Shown here piece by piece: positions 44,071 to 56,090 of a stretch of 64,000 bases of DNA. The notes under the pieces are model-generated. The model did no database searches. It had not been told where the DNA came from and was given only the letters and a program-made list of their open reading frames with translations. Position numbers and translations under genes: made by a program. Positions within the stretch are counted from its first letter, which is position 1, and each line of letters begins with the position of its first letter. This DNA is from Thereva unica (Eukaryota > Arthropoda > Insecta > Diptera > Therevidae), in assembly GCA_949987705.1 (NCBI GenBank), contig OX465281.1, positions 31,790,942-31,854,941 on the forward strand, given 5' to 3'.

Positions 44071-44849
44071 AGTTAGAGCTGATCTCATATACCTAATGTT
44101 AATCCAGGCGGGCACAATAAGCACACTTATAAGAAGTTTTTGAATTGACTCGTACTTCAGAATGACTTGATTCTCTAAACGGAATGTAATGGAAATGCCG
44201 TTTATCCCTCTGAACAATTCCAATGGCCGATTTTAACTATCCAGGATTTATATCTTATATAAAATATTTCCTCCTTTCTTCACTTTAGCAAGTTCCAAGT
44301 AATATGGCTATAAAGGAGGATGACAGTTTGGTTCCCACGCTCAACCGTCTTTGTACCTACTCACATAAATAATTGAGTTCATTTGAAAAATCTCAAGTCA
44401 AAACAATTGCAACATTTGTTTTATCGCAAATGCTTAGTTCCTTACTGATGTAACAGTTGTGACTCAGATTGAAAATTAAGTCAAATTTGTTTTGGACATG
44501 CTAATCCCGGATTGTTATCACGATTTTACCAGCAGAGCTTTGAGTAAGTGAAAAATCTTGCACTCAATAAGATTTTTTTTTGTCCAGAGTCCTACTGCTT
44601 CCCAACTAATATTTCATGGATTATTGTCTCCATGCTCTTATCAGCATGCGTAACAGGCGGTGGAATCCACTGTGACAGCCCTTTAAAATCTGGTGCTAAA
44701 GCGTCTGGAACGACTATATGTGAAGAACTCGCAAACTAATGGAATCTCGTCTTTAGTGATCTTTGGAAGGCACTTTAGCAAAAGGATGTCCAGAGGGAGA
44801 AGTCTTGCCTTCACTTTTGTAGTGCCTTGTTGCAGTTGAAGTTCTATAG
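44071..44849. other. No identified feature
   Basis: Possibly further decayed LINE, but no motif is clear. Confidence 0.3.
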
Positions 44850-46545
44850 CTACTCAATTATCAAACTTTTTCGCCAAAGGGTACGCAAGATATCAAGTCA
44901 ACACGTCTGCAGCAGGTACTTGATTTGGTCCCTAGCTTGGGCGCCAGCGAATGACTAAATGTAAATCCAGACAAAACTATTCTGGTTCCATATACCAGAG
45001 TACGAACATTGTCAAGATTGACCGAATCGACCTTCGCAGGCATAGTCATAGGCTTTTTGCAACAAGCCAAATACTCTTAAGCCGGCTCTGCACGATGCGG
45101 CGAGCGTTTATGTGAATGTTAACTTCCAATACGACAACAGCCCGAACGTGTTCAAACACCAAGGTTGGACGCTTGACATTGGCCACACGATGCATCCTAC
45201 CATCAAGCGTCCAACGTTTGAGGGTGTTTATAACATCGTCTAGAGCCGGCTTTAGGAGTGACGCTAGATTCCAACTGAAACCAACAAAAGGACTCTCTGG
45301 CTGTATCGGACTTTTCCTCAAGTACCGCAGGGTGAACTAGTGTGGTAGATGGATGGGTCCGAAACAGAGACAGGCGTGGTCGACGGAATCTTTAGTAAAA
45401 GTCCTACATTCATTAGGGGGCCATCCATAAATTACGTCACACGTTAGGGGGGAGGGAGGGGGTCGGCGAAGTGTGACATTGTGAGACAAGGGGTGGGGGG
45501 GGGGTCTTAAATTTTGTTACGTCACATTTCAAAATCTAATATATCTAAATATAGTAATACTGCTCATTACGCGAAGGATACGTTCCGCAAAAACTCGCGT
45601 TAAAGCTGGTGACAGACACACGCGCAATGGCGGTTGTGTGATCTGTGTATTATTTTTTGAAATGTTTAAGTGAATTTTATGTTGATTTTATGTTAATTTT
45701 ATTAAAAAATAAATTAAATAGAAATATATTTAATTTCGGAACTGCTGTTTTAGTTTAATAACTTCTAGATGCAAAATTGCACAATATGTGACGTCACACT
45801 AGGGAGGGGGGGGGGGTCTCCCAAATGTGACCAGCTGTGACAAGGACGGGGGGGGGGGGTCAAAAATCATGAAATTTGTGTGACGTAATTTATGGATGGC
45901 CCCTAGAGCAATCAGCTTAGGTACCCTAGTGACTAACTACCAAGCAGAGGAGTACGCCATACTGGCATGCATTCATGAAAACTTTAGAAGGGCCTACAAA
46001 AACAGACGGACCTTCATCTTCTCTGACGGCCAAACAGCGAGCCGTGGGTTAGCTGAGGGTTTTCAATCAAGCTACCCTTGTTTGGTGTCTGCTCATCGCG
46101 GCTCCAAAGGCAATGAAAAGGCGGATGTTAAGGCTATACAGAGCTTTGACCCACTATTTTGGTGAAGTAGGCACTTGCCGAACAAATTTTGATGAAATGC
46201 TGAATGTCCGTTCCTGGATTGGGCATCTCGAAGCGGTTCCTTCTCACGTCGTCTCTTAACGCGGCCAAGGAATTCTTTAAGCGCGCTAGAAACGATATGA
46301 GCACACTTGTTGGATTGATTGCCAAGCACTGCACCCTGAATTACAACTTAAGAAGGATAGGAAGGGCGCAAGATGTCACCTACATGTTTTGCATTGAGAA
46401 AGAACAGTCTGTATTTCATATTCTCTGTAGGTCGGTTATTAAGCGGTCTGGCCTAGAAAAATTAGGTTTAGGGGTGAAGTATAATAGACCAAGCCAAATG
46501 GCCGCGGAGCCAATACCTTATCGAAAGAATCCCGACAAAAAGGTT
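44850..46545 (+). pseudogene. LINE relic (RT end, RNase H, tail) interrupted by a MITE
   Basis: The plus strand carries NVNPDKTILVPYTRVRTL (about 44960) from the region after the active site. At 45345-45410 it has WMDGSETETGVVDGIF, the first RNase H strand. After the MITE (45416-45903) the same domain continues with NYQAEEYAILACIHENFRRA and FIFSDGQTASRGLAEGF (45900-46060), then SAHRGSKGNEKADV (about 46090-46130), which keeps the final catalytic acid. A C-terminal tail LNYNLRRIGRAQDVTYMFCIEKEQS with HILCRS follows (46330-46440). Stops and shifts show it is dead. R1/I/Loa-type architecture. Confidence 0.65.
45416..45903. mobile_element. 488-bp MITE, CATCCATAAATTACGTCACAC type
   Basis: The left end GGGGGCCATCCATAAATTAC (continuing GTCACAC) is inverted at the right end (GTGTGACGTAATTTATGGAT, then GGCCCC). 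TIRs of about 26 bp are flanked by TA on both sides. The interior has G-rich stretches near both ends and no coding sequence. Insertion split an RNase H domain, whose two halves lie on either side. MITEs with this terminal motif are common in animals; I do not assign a superfamily. Confidence 0.85.
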
Positions 46546-46547
46546 CA

Positions 46548-46680
46548 TGATTTTTGAAAGAATAGAAGTAATTTCAAGAGTTGGACAGTTGGTTGGAGTC
46601 ACCTTTTCCTATATGAGCTGAATAGGGACTAGTTTCCACGAGTTCGTATAAATTCCGGAGAGGTGTGACAGCACAATACT
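46548..46680 (-). repeat. LINE-A RT fragment
   Basis: Plus-strand GATTTTTGAAAGAATAGAAG, GGAGTCACCTTTTCCTATATGAGCTG and TTCCGGAGAGG match 4170-4300 of LINE-A in order. Confidence 0.6.
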
Positions 46681-46689
46681 ACAAGGAAC

Positions 46690-46910
46690 GGTGATAAGAT
46701 TGGAGTTCCGACAAACCCAAAACAGTCAGGGTAATCCTGTTATCGGATAGTCAAGGGGTTATTAAGGCACTAAGTGTGGTCTATACATCGCCAAAACTGT
46801 TTGAAAATATGCAAAAGTAGTGCCCTTCTTTGGCTATGGTAGGTTCAATCTTCACTGGGTGCCTGGTTGTAGGAAAATCTAGGCCTAGGGCAACGAATTT
46901 TGGCAGAAGT
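46690..46910 (+). pseudogene. RNase H fragment of another LINE
   Basis: VILLSDSQGVIKALSVVYTSPKLFENMQK (from about 46729) is an RNase H segment with the catalytic D in SDSQ, then a stop. FTGCLVVGKSRPRATN corresponds to the usual WVPGH...GNE region but has lost the histidine and acid. Confidence 0.5.
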
Positions 46911-47391
46911 TTAAAGAAAGAAGATGAAAGATTAGGACAAGGGGGATTGATTGAAGCCAGTATCTCTCAACATGGTGTATACTTCGAAATTCCAGTTCGT
47001 TGAGTGGATGGAATTCTCGAGGTAACATAGCAGTGTAGTATCTAGTATATCGACCTGGAGTTTCCTTTTCGCTGTTGACTAAAAATTCTTCAAAAACTTT
47101 CCACAAATAAGGGCTAGACGGAAAACAAAATTATTACCACTCTACACAGTCACAGCAATTGTCCATAGTACAGAAGTTTTCCGTAAAAAAATTTAATTTA
47201 AATTTAAAAAGAAATTTAATTCAATAAAATATAAAAAAGGGAAAAGCTAGCTACCAAAACAAATTAAAGAAGCATCGACTTCCACAGGGCAAAAAACTGG
47301 TTTCCAGAGAAACGAGTAACCTGAAATGAAAGTTGAGTAAAAAATAGGAGCTTTTAATCAAGGCAGAAGCTCTACGAAGCGAAGAATCCTT

Positions 47392-47426
<35 letters not shown>

Positions 47427-49319
47427 GTTTTTCCCTTCCGCACCAATACAAATAAAAAACAAAAGAAAAGAAAAGGTAAAAAATTGCGTGGAGTGCAATT
47501 ACACAAAGCTTTCTCTGTACCAGGAGGAGAGAGCAGCACACAAAAAAAAACAAGCGGAGTTTTTAATTGAGCGCAAGTGGATTTGCCGTACACCTATGAT
47601 GGAAGGAAGGCTCACTCTAGTATTTTAAAGGTACTCTACTATACGTGACTGTACGTAAGTACCCTTCCCCGTCAGGTGAGATAAGAGGAAGGTGTACACA
47701 AAAAAAATTGTAGGAACAACAACACCCATGTATGTACCTCTATCCCCGGTGTAGCCTCAACTTCCTGCATAAGGTATAGGATGCAAAAAAGGAAAGGATT
47801 TTTCTGGGGCAACTCTTTTACTGTTGCATAACATCAGGTGCACCTCTCTGCACAAAAAAAAATTGAAAGAAAGAAAGAAAAAAAAAAAAAAGCGGAAAAG
47901 TTTCACAGAAAAAGGTTCAAGTGGCTGCACTCGTTCATTTAAGGATCTTCAGGAAGTGGTGGTTGCTCTCTTTCTTTTCACTCCGATTAAGAGTTTAATT
48001 GTGCGGTAAATCCTTTTTCCCCAGGAACTTAGCACTCAGTGCAGCTTCTTTTCTGTGGAGTTTTATTTAGAAGGGGGCTTTAAGGACAACAACTGTGACT
48101 TTTGAGCCAAACTATTCCTTGAAGTCTGTCTACCTCAACCGCCTTCTGGGAAATTGTCTTATCGCTGTTCGTTGCTCCTGGTCCCTCCTCACGTTCCTCA
48201 CAGGATTGCATCTCCTCACCGCCCTCCTCATACATAAACAGTATCGAATTTCCGCATTGCATAAAACAATACCTGAAAACTGTGCTTTCACCTGAGTTGT
48301 ATTTTCAAGGAATAACTAAGCCACCACGAAGCGTGCATCCCCTTGTGGGGCGGAAGCAGGGTGAATATAAATGCGACTCCAGAATGAGGGAAGCTTCTCG
48401 TGAAAGGAGGCGAACAATATAAATGAATGCATACAGCTCGGGGGGAAGTTTTCAATTGCATCACGAGTTCCATTAAGGACATTGCAATCAGGAGCTGAAA
48501 TTTCGCTCTGTAACTTTAGTGAATTTTACGCGCTTAAAGTCCGCGCTGGAATTTGGTACTAAAGAAGAGCGCTTCCCTCTGGCTGTGATATACAAGACCA
48601 ACCCGCAAAATAAATAAAATAAAAACAACAAAAACTTGTGAAGCCTGCATTAAGTTACTGTGCATGTTAAAAACTTCATGGTTCTTGGATTTTTTCTGTT
48701 TGTTGTGTATTGTTGTGTTTTGTGCGGTTTCAGGTATTTTTCTTTTGCTGTATGGAAGACAATAATCCCACCTTTTGAAAAGGGTAGAGACTGAAAACAA
48801 ACTGGAGCGTGTATGTTTCATTGAAGAACAGAGATAAGGAAAAGTCGGCATCCATTTTTCGAAGTACTTGTAAAAGAAATTATTGCAACCAGGAACTTTG
48901 TAATAACAATGAGAATGTGCACAATATAGGGCTTTAACTTTATGAAAGGAGTCTCGTGAAAGGATGCAAACTTTCGAATGGGTGGAGTCAAGACACGGAA
49001 AAATATTTTTAAGGATGTCGAAGGAATATTTGATCGATTTCTTTCATATTTACAAGGATGGGTGGAAGAGGGGGGAGCATCTACATGCACCAGAACTATT
49101 GTACTTTCAGTTTGAGTATTATATCAACCAAGAAGACGTAGGGCTAAACTTGTGAAATATAACAACAATAAAGTTGGGTAAAAAATAGTGGGAGTTTTGT
49201 CTCAGCATCAGAAATGTAAATCGTGAGTTGTACATTGTGAAATGGAGTTTTACCATGATGTTATTAGATGAAGTTTTGTTTGGTTCTGAGCGCCAACCGC
49301 TGATTGAATTGCTTTGGTC
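46911..49319. other. No identified gene; 32-bp poly-A run
   Basis: A32 at 47393-47424 and shorter A runs at 47.52 and 47.88 kb. They may be retrotransposon tails, but no element body was recognised beside them. Confidence 0.4.
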
Positions 49320-49510
49320 AAATGAAATGTGTAGTAGTAAGCTTAGCTCGAAGGATAGAAAAAACTAGAATAGGTTAAGACGATTATAGGAGATGCATTA
49401 GAAGGAGGCGCTGAACTTTGCATTTGAACTTTTGGATGTTGTATGAGTTTGGGAATACTGACAGTGGTAGACTGTTCCATAGTCAAGTGGTTCTTGAACG
49501 AGTTCAGGAG
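49320..49510 (-). repeat. LINE-A 3' UTR fragment
   Basis: TAGTAGTAAGCTTAGCTCGAAGGATAG, then TTTGAACTTTTGGATGTTGTATGAGTTTGGGAA and GACTGTTCCATAGTC, closely matches 2385-2525 in order and orientation. Confidence 0.75.
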
Positions 49511-49659
49511 ATGGAGATGCTATCTGAAATAGTACTGGGTGTACAGTTAAAAATGATAGTAAACAAATTTACTCCCTAAGAATAGGTTTAAGTCGATTGG
49601 GCTGAGGGTTAGTAACCCGCTCCTATAAATATACCATTGTTACGAATCTACAAACAATG

Positions 49660-50620
49660 CCTCGGAAACGGATGGACAACACAACGACGACCTTTGCTTT
49701 TCGAACCTGGACACGAATCAGATCATGAAATGTGAGAACACTGCTGGCTGATGGACGCTTTGATGAAGTCCTCAACGAGATGAATCGATACAAAGTCAAG
49801 GTCATGGGACTCAGCGAGAGACCAGATGATCCGACACGGGGGATCATATCTGCCCAAACGGTGAGTCCTTCTTATATTCTGGCAGAAAGGAAACTGAAAG
49901 CCGTATGTATGAATGACGTTGGCGTAATACCCACCAAAGAAGCCAGGTCCAGCCTCATTAGCTGGTCCCCAGTTTCTGAGAGGATTATTACCGTGCGCTA
50001 AGAAGTACTACGCAAGTCCTATGCTACGCTCCAAGTGATGACGCAGACAACGACATCAAGGAAGAGTTAGAGAAAGAGTTATATGCGACTAAATTAGGCT
50101 TTTCGCTATTTTCCAAGGGGAGACATCATTGTTTTGATGGGTGACCTAGATGCACAGATCGGCCCAAACAAAACGAGCCTTGAACAGACAATTGGAAATC
50201 AAGGCATAGACCAGGTCACTAACAGCAGCGGTAAGCTTTTTGTTGACTTTTGTAGTTGCCACCAACTAATCGTAGGTGGAGCCTACTTTTGTCACAAGAA
50301 GATACACAAGGACACCTTAGTATCGCCCGATGGCAGAACGAGAAACCAGATAGATCACTTGGCCATCAGACGCAGATGGAGAACTATTCTAGAGGATATC
50401 AGGAGCTTTAGGGTAGCAGACACTGGAAGTGACCACCATTTGATAGCAGCAACTATTCGATTCAAAATCGACGTTCAGCAGGACAGCATTAAAAGGCGAG
50501 AGTTTACTGGAAAACTACAACAAACCTTAAGCCAGCAAAGAGTTTCGGACAAAATAAGACTGAAGAGATGTGGAGTACTACAAAGGGCACTATTATAACA
50601 GCAGCAGAAACAAGCATCGT
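49660..50620 (+). pseudogene. APE-type endonuclease half of an RTE-like LINE
   Basis: Plus-strand pieces: NVRTLLADGRFDEVLNEMNRYKVKVMGLSE (from about 49725), the start of the nuclease after a stop in the upstream frame. At 50134-50598 MGDLDAQIGPN, GKLFVDFCSCHQLIVGGAYFCHKKIHKDTLVSPDGRTRNQIDHLAI and VADTGSDHHLIAATI follow, giving the catalytic D of GDLDA, the N/D of NQID and the SDHH motif. The middle is frame-shifted and the RT half is absent after 50600. The family is the one that includes the 33.5-kb element. Confidence 0.75.
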
Positions 50621-53600
50621 ATTATTTTTTAACCAGAAGTATACTGGCGATCCTGAAAGTCTTCCGGCTAGCCTCGATGGCTGCGTGTCTGGGTCCTAGC
50701 CGGTTCCTATTGGTATATCGACTTTTCAAAATCAAAGCCCCATTGCAAAAATTGTTTGTTTTGATTTTTGTTACAGTGAGCTTCATGCAAATTTCTTCCC
50801 TTGATGGTAACTCATACAAAATCCAAGGGGAGGCAGTGCAAACTAGGTTTTTACGGTCTAGAAGACTTAGTTGAAGTGATCAGACAAGGGGTCGGAGCAG
50901 TGATAAACTTCCTAAACTCCACAGGATGGCTTTATACATCCACCAAAGTCGTCAAACAACCATCAAACTTTAGGTACATGGGTGTGTGGCCTCTGGTCGC
51001 ACTAGAAAAAGCCCTATATATGTAGCTTAACCTAATCTTCATCTTCTTCGATACGTTAGCTGGCGATCCGAGCGGGACGGCCCCCCAACGGATACGCTAC
51101 TGTCTGTCTGTGTCGCTGGGTCTCGAACTAAATTCACGATTCGTTTCCATTCTCGACGATAGGTTTTATTTTTACGATATCGCTACTAGGAGTTGTATTC
51201 GAGTCGAGTCAAAAGTCGTATTTGATATCGGTACTAAGAGTCTATTTGGAGTAAAATCCTAGAGATAGACCAAAGAAAGAAAATGGGGCAAATCAAGACT
51301 CGTTTTGTATGACGGTATTCTAATATCAGCTCCTAGACTATAACATCTCGCTAACACACCCGTTAATAAAAGGGTACCAAAGTTCAGGTTAGGTTGGATG
51401 TTGACATATCGGACAGTACACGTCCTTATTCATCTGGTAGTCCGGTACTGCCTTCACAGCCTTGGTCGGCTGATCAGCAGGATTCACGTGTTTCAGGAGA
51501 CATAATAGTTCGACAAGGCTGTCCCCCGCAAACAGCTACGGTTTCATCCCTGGCTCGACGGTTGCTTAAAAAAATGAACTCTTACAACACCCAAGACTTC
51601 AAACATGAGATTTACCAACTCCTCATCATGCATTCCCTAGACTCCGCTTGACCAATGCTATACGTTATCTAACCTTCGTGCTAAGCTTAAGAGATTGCAC
51701 TATGACGAGAACGATATGACGAACTTGCAGTATAAAGTGTGACACCCAAGCTTATGCCTTCAACTTAGACAGGTTTCAAGTGAAGCCTTCAAAATGTTCA
51801 AGCAAATCTCTTCTTAATTGCGTCGCTATCGCAAGCAATCACACACGCTGGAAGTGATGACCGTTAATAATGTAATCTGACAAAATCATCAGTGTTCAGA
51901 CAACTCGCATCTAGGCTTAACTATTACCATTTGAAGACCCCCCTTCGGCCCGCAGTCCGTCTTCCTTCGCAGAAACGAAGAAAGAAAATAATTAAAGAAA
52001 ATCTCAGCCAACCGCAGAACATAAAAAAGAATTAAAGAAGCAATTCACTATTCACCTCAAGTGGCCAATCGCATTTACGAGGTTACGTAACCAGTTTACG
52101 GAAGATTTATCTGCACTTAAGCCATCCATTATCACCTCTGTCCCGGCTCTTTGATCTCATAATGCACAAAGGACTCTTCCCGGTCTGGCGTTGTCCGCAG
52201 TTTCTTGAACTCCTCTCGGGCCTAGCGAAATGCGAGCACTTAGCAATGAATCTTCGCCGAGTTCGTCTTGTTCAGCTAGCGAAATTCGCATTTCAGCGAA
52301 ATTCTTAAGCGCGCGCTCTTGATATCTTGAATTGCTTCGTTAGTTGCTTGACCTCGTAGTTCTCGGTTTTCACCTGGGCAGGAAAAAAATGAATACACAT
52401 ATCATAAAAGGAATAACATCTCCCCTTGAAGGTGGGAAACAGAAGAGGTGGAGGAAAAAATTTGTCAAAAGGAAGAATTCATCGTAAACGAGGTTCTCGC
52501 AGGCTTTCGGTTTCTCACGTCTTGGGTATAGCCAGGTGGGAGCAGGTGTCAGAGGTGATTGTGCCCATCATCGTCTCGACCCGTATGTTTGCTGCATCAC
52601 CTGGGGAGCCCCCTAACCTCTCCGGGTGTAGAATGTTCAGGAGAATACCGACCGGCCGGGGTGGGGGGAGATTCGACGTTGAATTAACCATGATTGAAAG
52701 GAAATTGAAAGTCACGCAGGAACTCGAAGAACCCCAAGAATGGTTTCAATTTCACGCGCCGTAATTAACTTTCTGCAAGGTTGGGTTTCCGCCAGATAGC
52801 GCTGGTGTCTTCTGCTGATGCTTCTGCTGCTGTTGCTGCTGGCGTAATTGCAGGTCGGGATGCTCAGCCGTTAATTAATTAACCTCTGAGCGGCCGGCAC
52901 TATACAATGGGATGGAAGTAGTTTAAATACTTTCCTAGCCATTAACCACTGGAGTTAAACCTTTGGAAGATTTTCTTTCCACCGACGACGAGGAAATTAC
53001 ACGGTTTCGTGCCGAAGGTCAAATGGGAGGCGGAGGTTTATGTTGGCTAGGTTGCGCCTAGGTTTTGCCTATATACCCACCTCTATCGCAGCTCCCAGCC
53101 CCAAAGGCACTCTCGGAAGAGGTGGAGGCGCTTGACCTTAGTTTTCCAGCAGGAGGATGCTGTATGTATGTTAAGTACGTTTTGATGCCTCGAGTTGTAA
53201 AAGTTGAGGCTGTAAAATGTTTACGATTTTTCGCAGCCGTGCTTAATGGACTGATTTAAACTTTTTTCCTGCCTCTCCCCTGGTCCCAGTCTGGTTTTTT
53301 AGTGCTTCTTTAAAGTTCTGTAATTTATTTACATCAATTTACATTTATCCCAGCTGAATGCAAATGGCACAATGTTTCGCTTTACATTAATTTTATTACA
53401 CGACTCCGCTCTTCTACGGAAATTATATTATATACAACTTTATTGATGTTTACCTAAACAATTTGTACTAATCTATTCGAATTGCTTTACATAATTAAAA
53501 TAATTTATTAGCAAAATAGTTTTACAAAAAACTTAAACTCTTTCACTTTGTTTGTAGACACTATAGCCTGCATGGACTAGTATGTGTAGGTACAGGAATT

Positions 53601-54149
53601 GTTACCTTTTATTACCTAGCGACGTTCGATATTGAATTTCATTTCTATCATTTAATTCAGCATTTGTATTCTCTGGCACAAATTTCCATAGAAACAATCG
53701 TTATGTGATTGTATAGACTAATACAAAAGCTGTTTTTCGTGGTAGGCTTATTAAATGGTATGGCTTATTTTATGTTTTTATACAATGAGCTTAAAGTGGG
53801 CTTTAATCTGCGTGGGTAGTCAAACTCCGGAATCAATTTTAACTAGTCTGAAGTAACTAGGTAACTAAAGGCGTTTATTATTTTTCCTTTCAAAGTAAAC
53901 CCGTCGTTCTGGAATACCAACCGAGCACTTGAAATTAAAAAAAAAAATTAAGCCAACTATGATTTAACCTCACTCAAACAGAGGCGAGTAAGAGGAGTCA
54001 CAAGTCACAACGCAATCACAAGTGCGAAGTCAATCTCAATTTAAGATAGTTTGCATACGTCACTGATTGTCCATAGACCGGGCAAATCCTCTAGGAAATC
54101 GAAAAATGCTCGCTAGAATGTGTGGGTTACATTTTAAAGCCCACCCTCT
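50621..54149. other. No identified gene
   Basis: A 112-codon frame at 52426-52764 is basic (K/R/G-rich start) and GC-richer, without a recognised family. A CTGCTG-rich patch lies near 52.81-52.84 kb. Other frames are short. Confidence 0.3.
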
Positions 54150-54935
54150 GAAAAACGGTGGGGTAAGCCCCAACCTCTAAACTGATGTGTGCGTGAAAAT
54201 AAGATCTGTAGATAGTGAGGATGAACCGAAAGGGCTAGTCTTGTGCTGCGGGAAAAATATTGCCGTTGAGGCAGGAGGTTATATATTTCTGCGGAACTGT
54301 CGTTATGGCAGATGCGGTAGAATTTCACCAGAGTAGTAAATGGCACCGTCGCCAATGAGTTGGAAGGCACAGTTTTGCACCTTGTCCAGCGAAGCTAAGG
54401 TGGTACTGTGTGCCCCTGCCCAGAGATTGAGGAGCGCGTTTTCATAGAAAAGAGGCAGTATTTCGTTTTCCTTGCGTTGAATTCGACACGATTCTTGTGG
54501 CCCCAATCTAGAATCAGATTTATATCCCTGTTGATTGAAATGGACATAAGATCACGATCAAGCAGACAAGGTCGGACACGTGTTTGTCTTGATTTTTCGA
54601 AGCTATATGTACGAGTAACGTAGAGTACTAGAGTAGTCGTCAGTAAAGCTGTGAAGTGAATTGAATGGGATTGAGAGCAGGTCATTTATACAAACTAGGA
54701 AGAGAGCTGGTGATAGAATTGAGCCCTGGGAAACGCCTGCAGAGATGGTGTGGGGATCAAGGTTAGATTTGACTCCGTCCAATACAACCTTGATTGAACA
54801 GGCAGAAAGAAAACTTTCAATCCAATTCTTTAGAAGAAGGCAATACCAATAGCTTGGGTTTTTCTCAATAGAAGGCGGGGGGGGGGGGGGAATGTTATAG
54901 TAGAGGTGCTCAGTTTGGTCTTTGGCTGCGGACAA
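54150..54935 (-). pseudogene. LINE-A fragment carrying the empty SINE site
   Basis: Minus-strand pieces: NWIESFLSACSIKVVLDGVKSN and SAGVSQGSILSPALFLVCINDLLSIPFNSLHSFTDD (54890-54640), where FADD has become FTDD; ISINRDINLILDWGHKNRVEFNARKTKYC (54560-54460); and a C-terminal segment with TLVKFYRICHNDSSAEI (54345-54250). There is an internal deletion near 54430. At 54548-54553 it shows AAGATC with no SINE, the unoccupied counterpart of 3185-3658. G14 at 54877-54890 is unusual within it. Confidence 0.75.
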
Positions 54936-55009
54936 CCTACTCTAGAGTCTAGACTACATGAAATAAAGCGTGTACTGTCACTTTCAAATGGCTAAACATT
55001 CGAGATGCT
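54936..55009. other. Short spacer
   Basis: Nothing recognised. Confidence 0.3.
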
Positions 55010-56090
55010 CAATTTTCCCACAATAAAATCGAGGCTCTTGACATTTGCGCAAGCGCTAATGTTACTTTGTAAAAATTTACTTAAATAGTCAAACCCTACA
55101 ATTCAAGAACCAAATAGTAATTCTGGGGCTAACATATGACAAAAACAAACTATGGAGGGCACAAATCAAAGCAGCAAACAGAGCTATAAAAATTCGCAAC
55201 AACATGCTGAAATCCATATGCACAAACAGAGCTGGCTCACGCTTGCTGTAAATATTGCCAAATAACTGACACTCGAATATCTGGATTATGGTCTACCCAA
55301 AATTCTACAAGCGGCCCTTAACAACACGGCTAGGATAGCCATGGGGCATTACCTAGCACTAACTGAGTTGCTCTCAGCATTGAGGAGCAAACACACCCTT
55401 CGCCCCTGGCTAGTGGACCCAAAACAAACAGATCATACTCTGAGCAAATACTTTAGGTGAACACCATCGCACCGACCACCATCTACGAGAAATTACATTT
55501 TGAACAAAGAGACCAATAAACAAAGAGTAAACCAAACACAACATGTTTGTAGGCCGACGGATCAAAATAAGACTCTGAAACGACGTACGCATTAACGGAC
55601 GACACAGGGCCCCTATCGTAGTAGATAGGTTACCTGACGGTACCAGCGCCTACTTCGGTGAGCTGTACGCAGTTTGGGAAGCGGTACACTTGGCCAAACG
55701 AGCACGTGTTAACATTGTCATCTACTCAGATTCCTTGGCCGCCTTAAAGCACATTAGTAACCCGAAGGTCACAAGCACACAGACGGACTACATAATAGAT
55801 CCACAAAATGGACATCACACTTGCTTGGTATCCAGGTAACGTCGAAATTCAATGAAACGAAGCAGTGGACCGACCATCTAGCAAAAAATAACACACTCGG
55901 GATAAGAACGAAGGAGCCTCCAAACCTAGACAAAACCGTCACGAACTGCTACAACCAGACAGAGACCCGACCCTGACTCTTTTCCCACTACTAAACGCCC
56001 TTACTAATGGACCACAGACCATACACAAGGAATAGACAGACAGATTCCACACCTACTAACTTGGCCTTTTAAAGTACATAGCCCACCAGC
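55010..56090 (+). pseudogene. I-like LINE relic (RT thumb and RNase H)
   Basis: Plus strand: ILGLTYDKNKLWRAQIKAANRAIKIRNNMLKSI (about 55120-55220), the segment after the RT active site, then SAYFGELYAVWEAVHLAKRARVNIVIYSDSLAALKHIS (about 55650-55755), an RNase H with E and D. MDITLAWYPGNVEIQ (about 55808-55850) follows, where the usual PGHVGI histidine is changed to N. Stops occur throughout. Order and wording suit the I clade. Confidence 0.65.

Noticed and set aside
45160..45225. 13-bp inverted repeat GTTGGACGCTTGA/TCAAGCGTCCAAC
   Set aside because: Short arms within a decayed LINE; could be chance, unlike the two long perfect hairpins.
52426..52764. 112-codon basic ORF as a host gene
   Set aside because: No recognised domain, splice partner or initiation context; length is compatible with chance in a GC-richer patch.
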